Made by a program: the position numbers and the translations under genes. The notes beneath the pieces were generated by a model that was given only the letters and a program-made list of their open reading frames with translations, ran no database searches and had not been told where the DNA came from. Shown here piece after piece: positions 47,301 to 59,800 of a stretch of DNA of 64,000 bases. The DNA is from Pinus tabuliformis (Eukaryota; Streptophyta; Pinopsida; Pinales; Pinaceae). The stretch is taken from assembly GCA_031772625.1 (NCBI GenBank), contig CM062815.1, forward strand, positions 118,242,989 through 118,306,988. Reading direction: 5' to 3'. How positions within the stretch are numbered: the stretch's first letter is position 1; every line of letters begins with the position of its first letter.

Positions 47301-48760
47301 TACGTTGTCTCTTATGAGCTTGGACGCGGACTGGAGGGCTCGACTCTTAGTAGAATACTCCAAGGATAGATTTGCATGTGAGGTTCTTGATGGGCAGGTG
47401 GCAGATGACAGGTACAGGGTGGTCGATGAGATCATCTACTACAGGGACTAGATCTTCTTGACTAAGGGGTCTCAGCTCAAGAAGAAGATACTTCAGGAGT
47501 CACATGATTCACCATTGGCAGGTCGTCAGGGGTTTACCAAAACCTATAGGGCCATTAGAGAGAGGTTCTCATGGAAGGGCCTCAAGGAGGACATACTCTA
47601 GCATGTCTGGGAGTGCGATGTTTGCCAGAGGAACAAGGGGGAGATGAACCATCCAGCAGGACTATTGCGGCCTCTTCCCATTTCAGAGGGGAAATGGGAG
47701 TGTATTTCGATGGACTTCATCACAGGGTTGCCCATGGTACAGGGAAAGGATTGCATCTTTGTCGTCGTTGATCAACTGACAAAGTACTCACACTTTTTCA
47801 CCATATCCGCACATTACACAGCAGTGCAGGTGGCCAAGCTGTTCTTCAGTGAGATTTTCAGGTTACATGGTCTTCCCAAGACCATCACCAGTGATAGGGA
47901 CAACCATTTCATGGGCAGATTCTGGCAAGAGCTTTTCTGGTTGGTGGGAACAGAGTTGACACCAAGTACCAGTTATCACCCACAAGTGGACGGACATACA
48001 AAGATAGTTAACAAGTGGCTAGAGGGCTACTTGCGTAACTATGTCAGTGGGCAGCAGTGAGCATGGCTGAAGTGGCTGCATATGGGGGAGTACTGCTACA
48101 ACACTACACATCACATGTCCATCGGTATGTCACCATTCTATGCTTTGTATGGATATCATCCTTTATCTTTTGCTAACATGATGTTTGGTGCTAGCAAGGC
48201 TCTAAGAGCCAAGATTTGGATCCAAGAGAGTCAGGATATTCTCCAAGCTCTCAAGGATAACATGGCTACAACGCAGAACCAGCAGAAGCTGTATGTTGAC
48301 AGGGGTCGGGTGGAGAGACAGTTTGAGGTAGGAGACTTGGTCTACCTATAATTACAACCATACCGACAGTCATCGCTGAAGTAGAAGGGGCTGAAAAGCT
48401 CAAGCCCCACTTTTATGGGCCATACAGGTTGATACGCAGGATTGGACAGGTAGCATATGAGTTGGAGCTGCCCCAAGGCAGCAAGATTCATAACGTTTTC
48501 CACGTATCATGCCTAAAGAAGGTGTTGGGACAACATGTGATAGTGATAGATGAGCTACCACCCACGAATGATGAGGGGCATTTGGTGTTGCAGCCAAAGG
48601 CTATTATTGATACGAGGGAGAGGCAGTTATGGAGCAGGACGGTCCAAGAATTCTTGGTGAGGTGGAAGAATATACTGGATGAGGATGCCACTTGGGAGAG
48701 TGAGAAAATTTTGCAGCATTCGTCACTTCAGTTGCTTGAGGACAACATTTTTTTGAGGGA
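47301..48760 (+). pseudogene. Chromovirus integrase with chromodomain-like tail
   Basis: Zinc-finger part: ESHDSPLAGRQGFTKTYRA, then HVWECDVCQRNKGE at about 47601-47645, with stops TAG at 47449 and 47599. Core: CISMDFITGLP (Asp) at about 47702, TITSDRDNHFMGRFW (Asp) at about 47882, and HPQVDGHTKIVNKWLE at about 47980, where the usual catalytic Glu (Q(T)E) reads K. GPYRLIRRIGQVAYELELP is reached by a frameshift near 48385. A chromodomain-like stretch EFLVRWKNILDEDATWE at about 48648-48700 marks the chromovirus group, which can direct insertion to particular chromatin. Further stops: TGA at about 48058, TAA at about 48349. Confidence 0.9.
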
Positions 48761-48763
48761 GAC

Positions 48764-49966
48764 TGTAATATTCCTAATTAGCCATGGCTAATTAGAATAT
48801 TCGATTTTGCTCAATTTTGCCTTCTATAGTTATTTGTAAATAAAAAGGTGAGGAAAAGGGGACATAACTCGCTTTTAGAATAAGAAAGTCACTTCCTAGT
48901 AGCACAACGTTGTGACTTAAAGGGGATCCAAGGGGGCCAAAGGACCACGCAGAGATGGGGCCCACACAGACACTTGGAGGGACTGCGCAGATGGAAAGGG
49001 AACACGTGGCAAGAGGGGATTACATTGGAGGAGGTGAGCCTTGGGATTGGGAGAGGCCAATGCTATAAAGGAGAGAGGAGCCCCCTCATTTTTTCATTTG
49101 ATTATGAGCATTTGAGCTAGTCACTTTGACTTGGAGCACACTGGCTGTTTAGCCTATCTGCAGCACTGTTTAGTGCACTGAGTGCCTCCATTCGGAGATC
49201 TCACCCTTAGCCCCGGGGGACTTCGAGTGCCTACTCAAGAAAGGTATTTTCAGCAATATTTTTGCAGTAGTTTTGATATTTGGCATTGAGGTGGAGCTAA
49301 GCATTGGAAGACTGCACAGTCTTGAGAGAGAGGGACGTAGTTCTTCTGGGAGCAGTTCCGGGTTGAGGATTTGTGGAGGAGTTGAGCTAGGATATTGAGC
49401 AAGGGATCAGCTCTTGCATATTGGAGGAGTTTGGCAGAGATTTAGGCAGTATTTTGGAAGATTCTACTCAGTGGCAGCGCAGGGCCTTGAGGGATTGCGT
49501 GATTCCCCAAGGGGGGGATTTTTGGGGGTCGGCCATTTTAGAAAAGCTTTCTGGGTTTTCTGAGTAGGGGTGGATTCCAGAGTTTTAGCATTTTCTGAGG
49601 AAGGTAATAGCCCCAAATCCTCATTTGATTTCCAATAGTAACAGTACCATGGCAGTTTTCCAGCGGCATCCACATAGAGGCCATTCCTTTGTTATTCTAA
49701 GTGTATTTCTTCACTTGCCTGGTGCAAGTTGAGGTGCCATCCTTCTGATCACCTCCTGTACTCATTCCATTACTCAGTATAATAAAATGGCTTAGACTTT
49801 CTCTCTGCATTTCTGGAGTATCTGCTTATATTTCATGCTTATATTATTATATGTTACACCACTGTTAGTTTTATCATTTTGAGTTTCTTGGTTATTATAT
49901 TATTTATGCGTATTTGGTTGGAGTTTACTGGGCTAAAGGGGAAAATCTCTGAAACGGGATATTACA
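48764..49966 (+). repeat. 3' LTR of the chromovirus
   Basis: 1203 bp, starts TGTAATATTCC after TTTTTTTGAGGGAGAC (weak purine tract) and ends GGGATATTACA. TATA box at 49062-49070, AATAAA at about 49781. Confidence 0.95.
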
Positions 49967-50487
49967 TAGGCGTACAGATGAGAAAATCTTCCATCATAGC
50001 TGAAATATCTAATTATGAGTTTCATCAAGGGAGCATATGTGTCCTGTAGATATTTGAAAGGAAAAACTCTAGTGACATGTCTCTGAAAACCAGCCTTGAT
50101 GTAAGGCTCATAATGCTCTCTGTCTACCAGCTGCCTCTTATTCCACTGCTCACCTACATTTGGAATACAGGTTGCTTGAGCAATAGTCTCAGCTTTCAAG
50201 GTGAATGTCATACCTGCCAAATTGACTTGGCCATTATGAAGATGGAGCACAAACAATCTAGCCAGCTCATGGTGATACTTAACTCTCTCCACCATCTCAC
50301 AGAACTGATAACAATATTGGGGTTGAAAGAATGTGACAGCAAGAGGACAGTCCAACAACTCGGCAAGTGAATTAGGCTCCTCCCAGTTATGTTTTCCACC
50401 CTTGTGAGGCCTCCTTGGTGCATGCATTTCTCTAGAAGAATAACTGACTATCTCCTCATTTCTGTCATAGGAATAATTTGACTCCAT
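49967..50487 (-). pseudogene. N-terminal half of an unidentified split reading frame
   Basis: On the minus strand the first ATG is at 50487 (the frame also opens a few codons earlier without ATG). About 172 codons are open to the target duplication: AELLDCPLAVTFFQPQYCYQF, ELARLFVLHLHNGQVNLAG, TFTLKAETIAQATCIPNV. If the chromovirus and one target copy are removed, the frame runs on without shift into 43161-42173, about 500 codons in all, with five TAG stops and one possible frameshift near the end. It has an N-terminal globular part and a C-terminal coiled coil. It resembles accessory proteins of plant retroelements in style; I cannot name the family. Confidence 0.6.
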
Positions 50488-50496
50488 GTCTGCCAA

Positions 50497-52295
50497 TTTT
50501 TTAGTTTTCTTAGATGAGTATGAAGAGATTTTATGGTGTCTTTAGGTTTTTGCTGCCAAAGATATGAATATATGAGGGATTGTGGAGGGAGTGTGTATGA
50601 GGGGTTTGGGAATGTTGCTAACAGGTTTTTGGGGAATAGAAGGGTTTAGGGGATGATATTTAGAGTTTGGGAATAGCAATTAGGGTTTGGGGATATTTGA
50701 CTAGGGTTTGGGATAGTGGGATTATGGATTTAGAGTTAGTAGTTTAGGGATATGGGCAATAGGTAGTGGGTAAATAAGAATGAAAAGGGAGGGAGAAAAT
50801 GAAGTGAGGGAGTGAGGGAATGAGGGAATGAAAAAGCTTAGGAGTGGAATTTAGCAACAAAATATGCAGAGTGTGAACCCTATGCAATTGTTTTTTGCCA
50901 AGAAATACAAGGAGGTAGGGTTTCAATTTTTTACCATTAAATCACCATAAATACCAAGATAAACTCATTCATGGGCAATGAGGGCGCATTAACTTACTTG
51001 GACAATTGAGGATTTAGCAATTTTGTAAGTTTTGGAAGAGTTTGTGAGTGAAATCGGCCTTGTAGCCCTGTGCACCACGCCACCTCACAGGTGCACCACG
51101 CTCTCTCAATGTGTCGCACACATTATGAATTTACACTGCAGAACGCTCCCCATTGCGTTGCACTCACGCCCCAGTGCGCCGCGCTAGTGAGAATGCCAAA
51201 CTTGTTGCAATTTTTTCCTCCTTTACTTCAACACAACTTTTCAATTGCTCACTCTTTCTCCCTTGGACACAAATGAACTCTTTAAACATGAAAAATGGTT
51301 TATATACATATGATTTTGATTTTACATTTACAAAAACCCACTCTTCTAATGTTTGATTTTGACTTGCTTTTAAAACTCTGTTTTTGGGAAGTTTGCTTTA
51401 TTTTTGCCTTTGATGGACTGAATGCTTTGACTTTTTGTTTCTTTTGTAGGTGGTGAAGTTGCAGAGTCTTGGCAAGGTGACCATGGCTGCCTTTGAAGTT
51501 ATTACATATGGAAAAAATGAAATTACATTAAATTTGTACATGAAAACATAAAAAACTCTGTTTTTCCTTAAAACAAGTTTTAAGGAAAAATCAATCACTG
51601 AGCATTTGATTATGGAAATTATTGTTGTTGAAACTTTATTTGACCTCCTCATGTGCCTGCTGACCATTATTGAGCATTTGAAAGATCTTATTGATGAAAC
51701 CCTAGACCTATGAGACCTAAAACCCTAAAAATGACTTTTGCGGATTTAAAGACAAAAAATGACTGCATATGATCTAGATGTATGAAAATGGGCCAGTAGG
51801 TAAAGGAAATGAGGGAAAATGCATAATATGCCACTACCATCAGATGATCCATGACCCTAATGGAATGCAGCTGATCGAGTGAGACACCTAACATGAAATG
51901 CAACAAGAGAATTTGAACACTGATGGAGGGATGAAGATACCGACACTAACATTGGCTCCAATGGGGATGGTAGCTCCTTGGAGGTGCCAAGAACTACAGA
52001 CCTCTTGAAAGTAGACATTGCCTTCTTCCATTGGGCTATGGAGTCAATAACTTTGACAAAACAAAACCAATATTTGACTCAATTTCAGGACTGAAATCTG
52101 ACTCAAAACTGACTCAATTTCAAGACTGAAATCTGACTCAGACTAACTCAAACAATCCAAACCAAAACTGAAATCAGACCTTCAGTTTTATAGCCTTCAC
52201 TTTGGGTCCCAAACTGAATGAGTGATTACAGTACACACTTGCAATGAAGGAAATAAACGGTATATATAGTGATACATATGACAGCAAAAGATATT
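50497..52295. other. Non-coding DNA between the unknown frame and the Tat-like remnant
   Basis: No gene seen. A short (GAGGGAATGA)n run lies at about 50800-50830. A G/C-rich cluster at 51065-51190 repeats GTGCACCACGC, GTGCGCCGCGC and similar, like the motif at 42060 on the other strand. The right part (about 51900-52295) should contain the 3' end of the Tat-like element; no LTR edge could be fixed. Confidence 0.4.
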
Positions 52296-53574
52296 TCAAA
52301 TATGGTACCGTTTCAGCAGTCGACCATTGACCAGCCCACCAGGACAATCTTCTCCATCCATTTCTTTCAGCAAGAAAGCGTTCTGACCTCGGTATGTAGC
52401 AATTCTGAAAGGTCCTTTCCACAGGTTCTCGAACTTGTTGTGTTTCCCTTTGTCTTCGTTTCAGGCATCCAATTTCAGCACTATGTCTTCAATTTGAAAC
52501 TTGTCTGCCTTTGCCTTTCGATCATATATCTTTTTGATTCTCTCTTGCAGCTTGAAGGTATTCTAAAAAACCTCCTCTCTAGTCTGTTGTAAATGGATCA
52601 TTTGATTGATTCTCCACTGCAAATGATCTTCCTCACTACCAGCTTCTTGCAAAAGTTTAACAACTAGAACTGCGAGAGATGTAGGAAAAACTGTGTCCAC
52701 ACCATACACGATCTCAAAAGGGGACATACCTATTGACTTTTCTGACTTACTCTATTCGCCCATAGTGCATTGACCAATTTCTTGTGCCAACTCTTCTTGT
52801 TTGTTTCCAGCAGCTTTTTGATGATGTTGACTAAAGATTTATTCGAGGATTCCGCCAAACCATTACCTTGTGGATAGTATGCAGTTGAGTGCCCCAAGGT
52901 AATTTGATATTTATTGCAAAAATAAATCATCTTTTTAGATTTAAAAGCTGTTGCATTATCTATAATCATCTTATTAGGACAACCAAAACGAGACAAAATA
53001 TTGTTCTCAAGAAACTGAATTATTACCACATCAGTGGCCTACCGAGTAGGAATCGCCTCTATTCATTTAGTGAAGTAGTCTGTCACTGTAAGGATCCATT
53101 TATTCTATGTTGAAGAAGTAGGATGGATCTCCCCAATAAAATCTAAACCCCACTGCTGAAAAGGAGCACTTACTTCAACTAGTTTGAGTGGCAAAGGCTG
53201 TAATTTTCTCTTACCTTGAAAAATCTGACATTCGTGGCAGCTTGTAACAGTTTTGTACACATCAAAAAAGAGAATTGGCCAATAATATCCCGCTCTCAAA
53301 ATTTTTTTGGTTGTTGTCTTCCAAAATAGATGACGTCCACAATCTCCTTTGTGAAAATCATCCGTGACCTATTTTGCTTCTTCTTCAACCAAACAATTCA
53401 ACAAGACACCACCGGGATCTTTCTAGTAGAGTGCATTATTCATTATACAAAACTTTGCAGCCTTTAATTTCAGGGTCCTACTTTTTTTTTTGGCCTATCC
53501 GGGTGGTGGTGAAAGATGTTGGAGCACATAAACAATATCCGAGTACCAAAGAGAGTAAAAACATTTCAGCTACC
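52296..53574 (-). pseudogene. Tat-like Ty3/gypsy integrase remnant
   Basis: From 53574 down: a worn stretch like the connection before integrase, then zinc finger DFHKGDCGRHLFWKTTTKKI and SCHECQIFQ (HHCC partly changed), core GLDFIGEIHP (Asp), IDNATAFKSKK (Asp) and YYPQGNGLAESSNK (Glu), all three catalytic acids kept. TAG stops near 53103, 53069 and 53041; a frameshift near 52745. The C-terminal part (IGMSPFEIVYGVD; FENLWKGPFRIATY) ends with TGA at 52296-52298. It aligns along its whole length with the element at 53575-64000. The upstream part was separated by that element's insertion at 53574/53575. Confidence 0.85.
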
Positions 53575-55647
53575 TGTTGAGGGCCCCGAAGTCGGGTCGA
53601 CAACAAGGGGGATACCCACCCGGTCCGGAACCTGGTTGGGGGCTCCTTGCCCGTTTGGAGTAGCGGGTCCGACTGGGGGTAATGGGACCAGTTTCCCAAT
53701 GTGAAGGGTGTGCGTGTGTGTGTGTAGAGTTTGATGGTATTAATCTAAAGGTTTCTCTAAACTAGTCTTAATCTTAACTGCTAAACTAACTCTATGCTAA
53801 TGTAATCTAATGAAGAGAAACAGTACATCTAGTCTACGCTAACCCGGGGTGTTTTCTTTTGTTATGCGATCTAGAAAGATTTCAAACAACAGCTGGTAAT
53901 AAAGATCATTCAACTGTTATCAGAATATAAATCGATAAAGATAAACCATTCTGCATAAGAAGTTAGGCAGAGTAGTTGTGAACAGCATATCGCATAATCA
54001 GTTTTCTATATGTCAAGCATAAATAAATGACCCCGCCGTATAGAAGTGCCAAATGGTAATACAGACATTCATACAGTAACATATAAAGAACTCAGTTGTA
54101 TATTACTTTAGGGATACTAGCAGAATTTAGTCAAGAGATAAAAGTACCATTTATGACTGATTTCACTAATAAACTTCAAGCAATAATGATTTATTTCTAC
54201 TTGCTCTAATATCTGCTAAGAGTACAGAAGTGCAACATCAGTAACAGACATTAAAATGCAAACATAAATAAATCTCGATCCATCCATTCATCAAAAACCT
54301 CCTCTGAGGGTGCAGAAGTGCATGTTCTGAGGACAAGTTTTTTGACAGATTTCCGGACCCTTCTCCAAATGCCATGAGAAGGGTTAAATACTACTAACTA
54401 ATTAATCTTAATTACACGAAATTAGGGAATCGGCTTCAAATGACCGCCCTTTACTAAAAGCAAATTTATTTCTAAAACTTTAAATCTAATTTCTGACCGT
54501 TTCTGTATATTCTCTTTAGTGCTGTCAACAGCGCAACGTTTTCCTGGGAACAGTCGGCTAGCCGCCTTCTTCTTTCGCTCGGGAGATAAAAGTGGAAATA
54601 ACAAGAGCTGGCACTTCCTTCTGACAGACCAGAAGATATTTTCGAAAACCTTTCTCTAGCTAGGTGTATTCGCCGCGTGTATACTTAGCACAACCCAGGT
54701 TCTTCTCGAACTGATTTTGCTGTTGCTATTCCGGTTTCCGGTCGTGCGAATGACTGAGTGGGTTAGGAGTCGCGCTGTATGGACAATCCCCTGTTTCGAG
54801 AATTGTTTCCGCTCTTTGTTCCAGGCTTTTCTGGAGCGTCTTCCTTCTCATGCGCTTCTTTCTCTGCTTTACCAAGTCTGAGCTTCAGGATCTTTTGTGA
54901 ACACGTTGCTTTTGTGCGCCTTTGACTCTGAGTCCTGGATAGTCTAATTTCATCAGTGCCGGTTGGCTTATAGTCTGGAATCCGTGGTCCTGCTGCATGC
55001 GGCATCCATTTGTGGAGGAATCTTCTCTCTGCTGTCTGATTGGCGCTTTCCCTTTTCCTTTAGATATTTCCTGCATATAGATTTATATTAGTTGCGTGTC
55101 TTGCAGTCTACGCAAAGAAGAAGGGAAATGAAGAGATTGACATGAAAGCATTAAACTCTAATGAATGCATAATCCTGACATTCATCATGACTTGACTCTT
55201 CGAAAAATGCGATGCAATCATTCCTTGATACTCAAGCATGCGGTCATTAATTTCCTTTAAGGCGCGCGCTTAATCTTGGGTCTATCGGGTATGTCGGAGA
55301 ATTCGTGCGATGAGTCTTTTCATATCGCAGATCGCGGTTCGCCGATATCGCAAATCGCAGATCGCTGTCATCGCAGATCGCTGATCGCAGATTTTATTCA
55401 ATGGTTTATGCCGCCTAGTGCGACGTTTGCGATGTGCGATGTCGCATATCGGCGATCGGCATTTCTTGAAGGTCTTCTTTTTAGAGAGCGCTTGGGATGC
55501 ATGCGATGCGATGAATTTCGCATCGCTCTTTCACAGTTTTGTTTTCCGCGCTTGGGTAATGCTTCAGCCTTCCCTTGCGATGCGATTTAAGCCTTAGGGA
55601 GAAAGTACAAAAATTAAAAAAAAAATATTTTTGGGATTTTTCTTTCA
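53575..55647 (-). repeat. 3' LTR of the Tat-like element
   Basis: 2073 bp. On the minus strand it starts TGAAAGAAAAATCCC at 55647 right after the purine tract and ends CCCTCAACA at 53575. It holds a (TG)n run at about 53707-53725 that is two bases longer than in the 5' LTR, and a CpG-rich array at 55310-55590. The frame of about 60 codons at 54422-54604, and its copy at 63688-63870, is a by-product of LTR sequence. Confidence 0.92.
55310..55590 (-). promoter_or_regulatory. CpG-rich GCGATCTGCGA array in U3
   Basis: TCGCAGATCGC occurs three times between 55325 and 55395, with more TCGCAAATCGC, GCGATGCGAT and GATGTCGCATATCGG variants to 55590. On the minus strand these lie 60-340 bp into U3, upstream of any promoter. 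The high CpG density stands out from the A/T-rich, CpG-poor surroundings. A regulatory role is inference. Confidence 0.55.
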
Positions 55648-55663
55648 GGGTCCCCCCTTTTCT
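55648..55663 (-). other. Polypurine tract
   Basis: On the minus strand AGAAAAGGGGGGACCC immediately precedes the LTR start TGAAAG. It primes plus-strand synthesis and fixes the right edge of the 3' LTR. Confidence 0.85.
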
Positions 55664-56828
55664 TGATGTGATTGCTAATATCGAGCAAAGAGGGGGGGGT
55701 TGTTGGTGACCACAACAATGGCGATTCACTGTGAAGAACCAATTATCTCTGCTTGTTCTATTGCATTTTCACTTCCAAAACAGAAAATTTTTTCTTATGC
55801 CTAAATTTTGTTATGGACAGATAGAGTATTACCCCTTATCCCGTCAATGATGTTTCGTCACAACTTTTATTTCATTCCGATTGTTTGCTCCCTCTGGGTT
55901 ATTTCTTGTATTCACACCTAGACATTACTCAGTGCTTTTCAAAGACAAAATAAGGTATTCTCTGCGTACTGGCTTTGTAAAATATGCTCATTTGTCGTAG
56001 GTAGAGCCTCTGCTGCCCGCAAGCGTCCATAGCCTCGACAGGGTTACCATGTTATCCAGCAATGATCCTTTTTCCTGTTTGAGGTTATTTACAACATACC
56101 AGAGAAAAATCCTTTTGACACTTTTTCTTTCTTTTTTGATTTTTTATTCTCTAAAGAACAGTGTCTTGGTTTGGTGGCCAAATTATGACACAGTCATTCA
56201 CTTGATTTACACTTTTGCTGAACAAGCTGGCTCGTGATGAGACCCCTTGTCTTTTGATTGCAACAATCTTGAGTCGTTGCCCTGTTTTGGTAGACAGTAG
56301 TGGCAAAGTCAGCAAGTTATAATATCTGTGATCATGATAAGCCGGCTCGTGATGAGACCTCTCATTCTTTGAGATATAGTGTTTTCTTGGATTGTTTCTC
56401 TGGATGCTGCGATTTCCTTGACAGGGAGGAAGTCATTGTTTTTCCTTAAGAAAGCTCTGGACGAAAATAATAGAGTTTAAGAACAGCAGTTTTGCAGAGA
56501 ATAATTATTTTGCTATTGATGATACTTTTCATTGTGTTGGCATAAAACAATTTTTTGCCAAAAGTTACTTTCATCCCAGATTTCTTTGTGAAGTTGAAAC
56601 TAACATCATATTCAGGCTAAAGTTAACTCTATCTGTCAATAATAAAAGTCAGATTTTTTTCGAAATGTTTTACTATTTATACAAGTGAAATCAAAATCTG
56701 ATAGAGAAATGGTATGTTTCTTCATGAATATAATTTATGATCATTCACAACCAACCTTATTTATAAGAAATAAAAACTAAAAAAAAATTAAAATTAAAAT
56801 TATCCTACAAAAATAGAAGGATGACCTT
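55664..56828 (-). other. 3' UTR of the Tat-like element
   Basis: About 1.17 kb without a credible frame. GGCTCGTGATGAGACC occurs at about 56229 and 56343 (plus-strand reading), each followed by similar text. No env-like or other extra gene is visible. Confidence 0.65.
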
Positions 56829-59800
56829 CTATGGAAAATACATTTTGAGGATTTGTCCATTCACAGGCAGAGAATCTCTCCTGCCTGTCAAGTCCTGCAA
56901 CACGAAAGTCGACGGGCCTATGACCTCTACGATCTGAAAAGGACCAAGCCATAGCTTCTGGAATTTCGTATGTTTGCCCTTTTCCTCCTGAGCCTTATCC
57001 CATTTCAAAACTAAATCTCCCATCTAAAAGTTTTTTCTGGTCATTATGTTCGAATCAAAAGAGGATTTTATCAGCGCTTGGTGGTGAGCATGGGTTTTCT
57101 TGGCCTGTTCTCGTTGTTCTTCTAGCTTGATTATTTCCATTTGTCTTAGTTGTAAGGGAGAAGTAGATACTTCATCAATGTATTGTACTAAGGACAAGGA
57201 GGGAATGACTAAGTGAGTAGGAAGAACTGCTTCTCTCCCGTAAACTAAATTAAAGGGAGAAGTGCCGATAGAGGCTTTCTTTGTAATTCTGTCTGCCCAT
57301 AAGGCGTTTACCAGCGCTTTATGCCAATTCTTTTGGTTTTGGTCAATTGTCTTTTTGATAATCCTGATTAGGTTCTTGTTCGTTGATTCAGCCAGCCCAT
57401 TACCTTGCGGATAGTAGTTGGCAGAATACTTCAGTTTGAACCCTCTTTTGAGCGCGAACTCAGTCATGGTATTTCCAGAAAAATATGAAGCATTATCAAA
57501 TATTAAGGTCGTTGGCAATCCAAACCTAGTAATGATAAACTGATCTATGAATTCAATAATGTTTTCAGAATTAGCTGTCTTGAGAGGAACTGCCTCTACC
57601 CATTTAGTAAAATAGTCAGTTGCCGTGAGGATATACCTATGCTGTTTAGAGGAGTGAGGAACGATCTCACCTATTATGTCCAGGCCCCATTGGCTGAATG
57701 GCTGTTCGATGTTAACCGGCTGTAGTGGCATGGATGACTTCTTTTGTTTTCCTGCAGCAGTTTGGCAGACTTGGCATTTCCTTACGTGATGGTACGAGTC
57801 TTTGAACAGCGTGGGCCAGTAGTATCCTGCACGTAAGATTTTGTGTGTGGTGGCTTCTCCAGCATAGTGTCCACCTGCTGGTCCATCGTGGAGTTCCTGC
57901 AAAACCTTTTCGGCTTCAGTTTTCTCAAGACATATAAGGAGCACAGAATCATAATTCCTTTTAAATAAGACATCATTTACGAGCTGGTATTGTTTAGCTT
58001 TTAATCTCAAGGCTCTCTTCTTGATGTGATCCAGGTGAAATGGAGCATGCCCGTTTTTCAGGAAATAAATGGTGTCAGCATATAATGATTGTGCGTCGTT
58101 TAGGCTTACCTCATATGCATGTACCTCTTCAGATGATTTTTCGGGGATTTGCGATGCTCCAGCTAACATCTTGCAGAAGCCTTGGCCTCTTACGATGTGT
58201 GCCGGCTTGATCTCCAGGTCGTATTCTTGCAAGGCGGTGATCCAATTCGCTCTCTTTTCGCCCACATCTTTCTGTATTAGGAGGTTTCTTACCGCTGGGA
58301 ATGGTACTATGACCTTGGTATGGGCCTTTAGCAAGAAAGGTCTGAAATATTTAATTGCTTTGAAAACGGCGTATGCCTGTTTCTCTACGTCCGAATATTT
58401 CAGCTCAGCACCTTGTAAGTTTGAGCTAAAGAATGCGATCGGAGCTTCTACCTTTTCTTGATTCGCTTGAGTCAAGATCGCAGCATAAGAATTCTCTGAG
58501 GCAAACATGTATAAGACAAAGGGCTCTGAAAAACTTGGGGTTGCTAGAGATGGAGCGTTGATGATGGCTTGTTTGATTAAGTTAAATGCTTCGTGCTTGT
58601 CTAGACCCCATTTAAAGTTTGAATTCTTTTTTATCATTTTTTGTAAAGGAGAAATAATACGTGAAAAATCTGGGACAAATCTTTTCACAAAATTGATCTG
58701 TCCTAGGAAAGATTGCATGGTCTTTTTGTTATGAGGCATGGATATCTCGGAAATTTCTTTGATTCTGTCAGGTTCAATGTGAATGCCAGATTTGGACACT
58801 ATGAATCCTAGCAATTTTCCTTCACTCAACGCGAAAAAAGATTTCTTCGGGTTAAGCGAGATCTCATACCTTAAACATCTTTGAAAGATTTGCTTCAAAT
58901 CTTTGAGGTGGTCGTTTCGGTTCTTGGAGTATACAGTTATATCATCCAGGTAGATCACTACCGATTTATTGACTAATCCTTTAAACGCAATGTCCATGGC
59001 TCTCTGAAAAGTGGCGCCGGCGTTGATCAGACCGAACGGCATTTTCCGATACGCGTAGGTACCCCATTTAGTTCGGAAGGTGGTTTTTAACTGATCATCT
59101 GGGTGTACCAACACTTGATTATATCCTGAAAATCCGTCCAGGAAAGACATTAACTCTGAGCCTGCGACTGCCTGTAATATTTGCTCCATAGGTGGGAGGG
59201 GAAAATTGTCTTTCTAACAGGCTTTGTTGAGATTCCGGAAGTCGATGCAGATTCTAATATCTCCGTTTTTCTTCCTAACAGGTACCATGTTGGATACCCA
59301 TTTGGAATGTCTGACCAGGAAGATTATTCTGGCTCTCAACAATTTATTCAGCTCAGTTTTTATCTGATTTTCCAAGTTGGGGTGGATTTTTCTGAGCTTC
59401 TGTTGGACAGGTTTCTCGTTGTCAATCATAGGGATAGTGTGTTGAATGATAGAAGTATTGTAAGTCTTCAGCTCATCGTAATTCCAGGCAAAGACGTTTT
59501 TTTACTGTCGTAGAAGACGGATATATGCTGATTTTTCTTCAGGAGCTAGGCTTTGACCTAGATTAACGTTTTGCGGCTTCTCATTGGTTCCTAGGTTCAC
59601 TGATTCGTAGTTCAGATTTGAACTATAGAGTTTGGCGTTAGCTGACCTTTTGAACCGACTTTTCAAGTCGTATAAGTCTTCTAGTTTGACCACCAATTTA
59701 GGTATAGCATTATCAGTGCTATTTTGTTGTATCTGGTGATCATGACAGTCTTCGTCGATTATCTGGTTTGAGTAGGATCCTTCGGAGGTGAGGAAACTTA

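Larger units (their letters stand above)
43162..49966 (+). mobile_element. Complete Ty3/gypsy chromovirus, 6.8 kb, decayed frames
   Basis: LTRs at 43162-44360 and 48764-49966, perfect target duplication TAGGC (43157-43161 and 49967-49971), primer site, gag, protease, reverse transcriptase, RNase H, integrase and a chromodomain-like tail in the standard order. The first 280 bases of the LTRs differ at about 11 places by eye (about 4%). Many stops and at least two frameshifts make it inactive. It is inserted in an unidentified minus-strand reading frame. Confidence 0.95.

Noticed and set aside
54422-54604. 60-codon minus-strand frame repeated at 63688-63870
   Set aside because: Present in both LTRs because the LTRs are copies; no conserved protein features.
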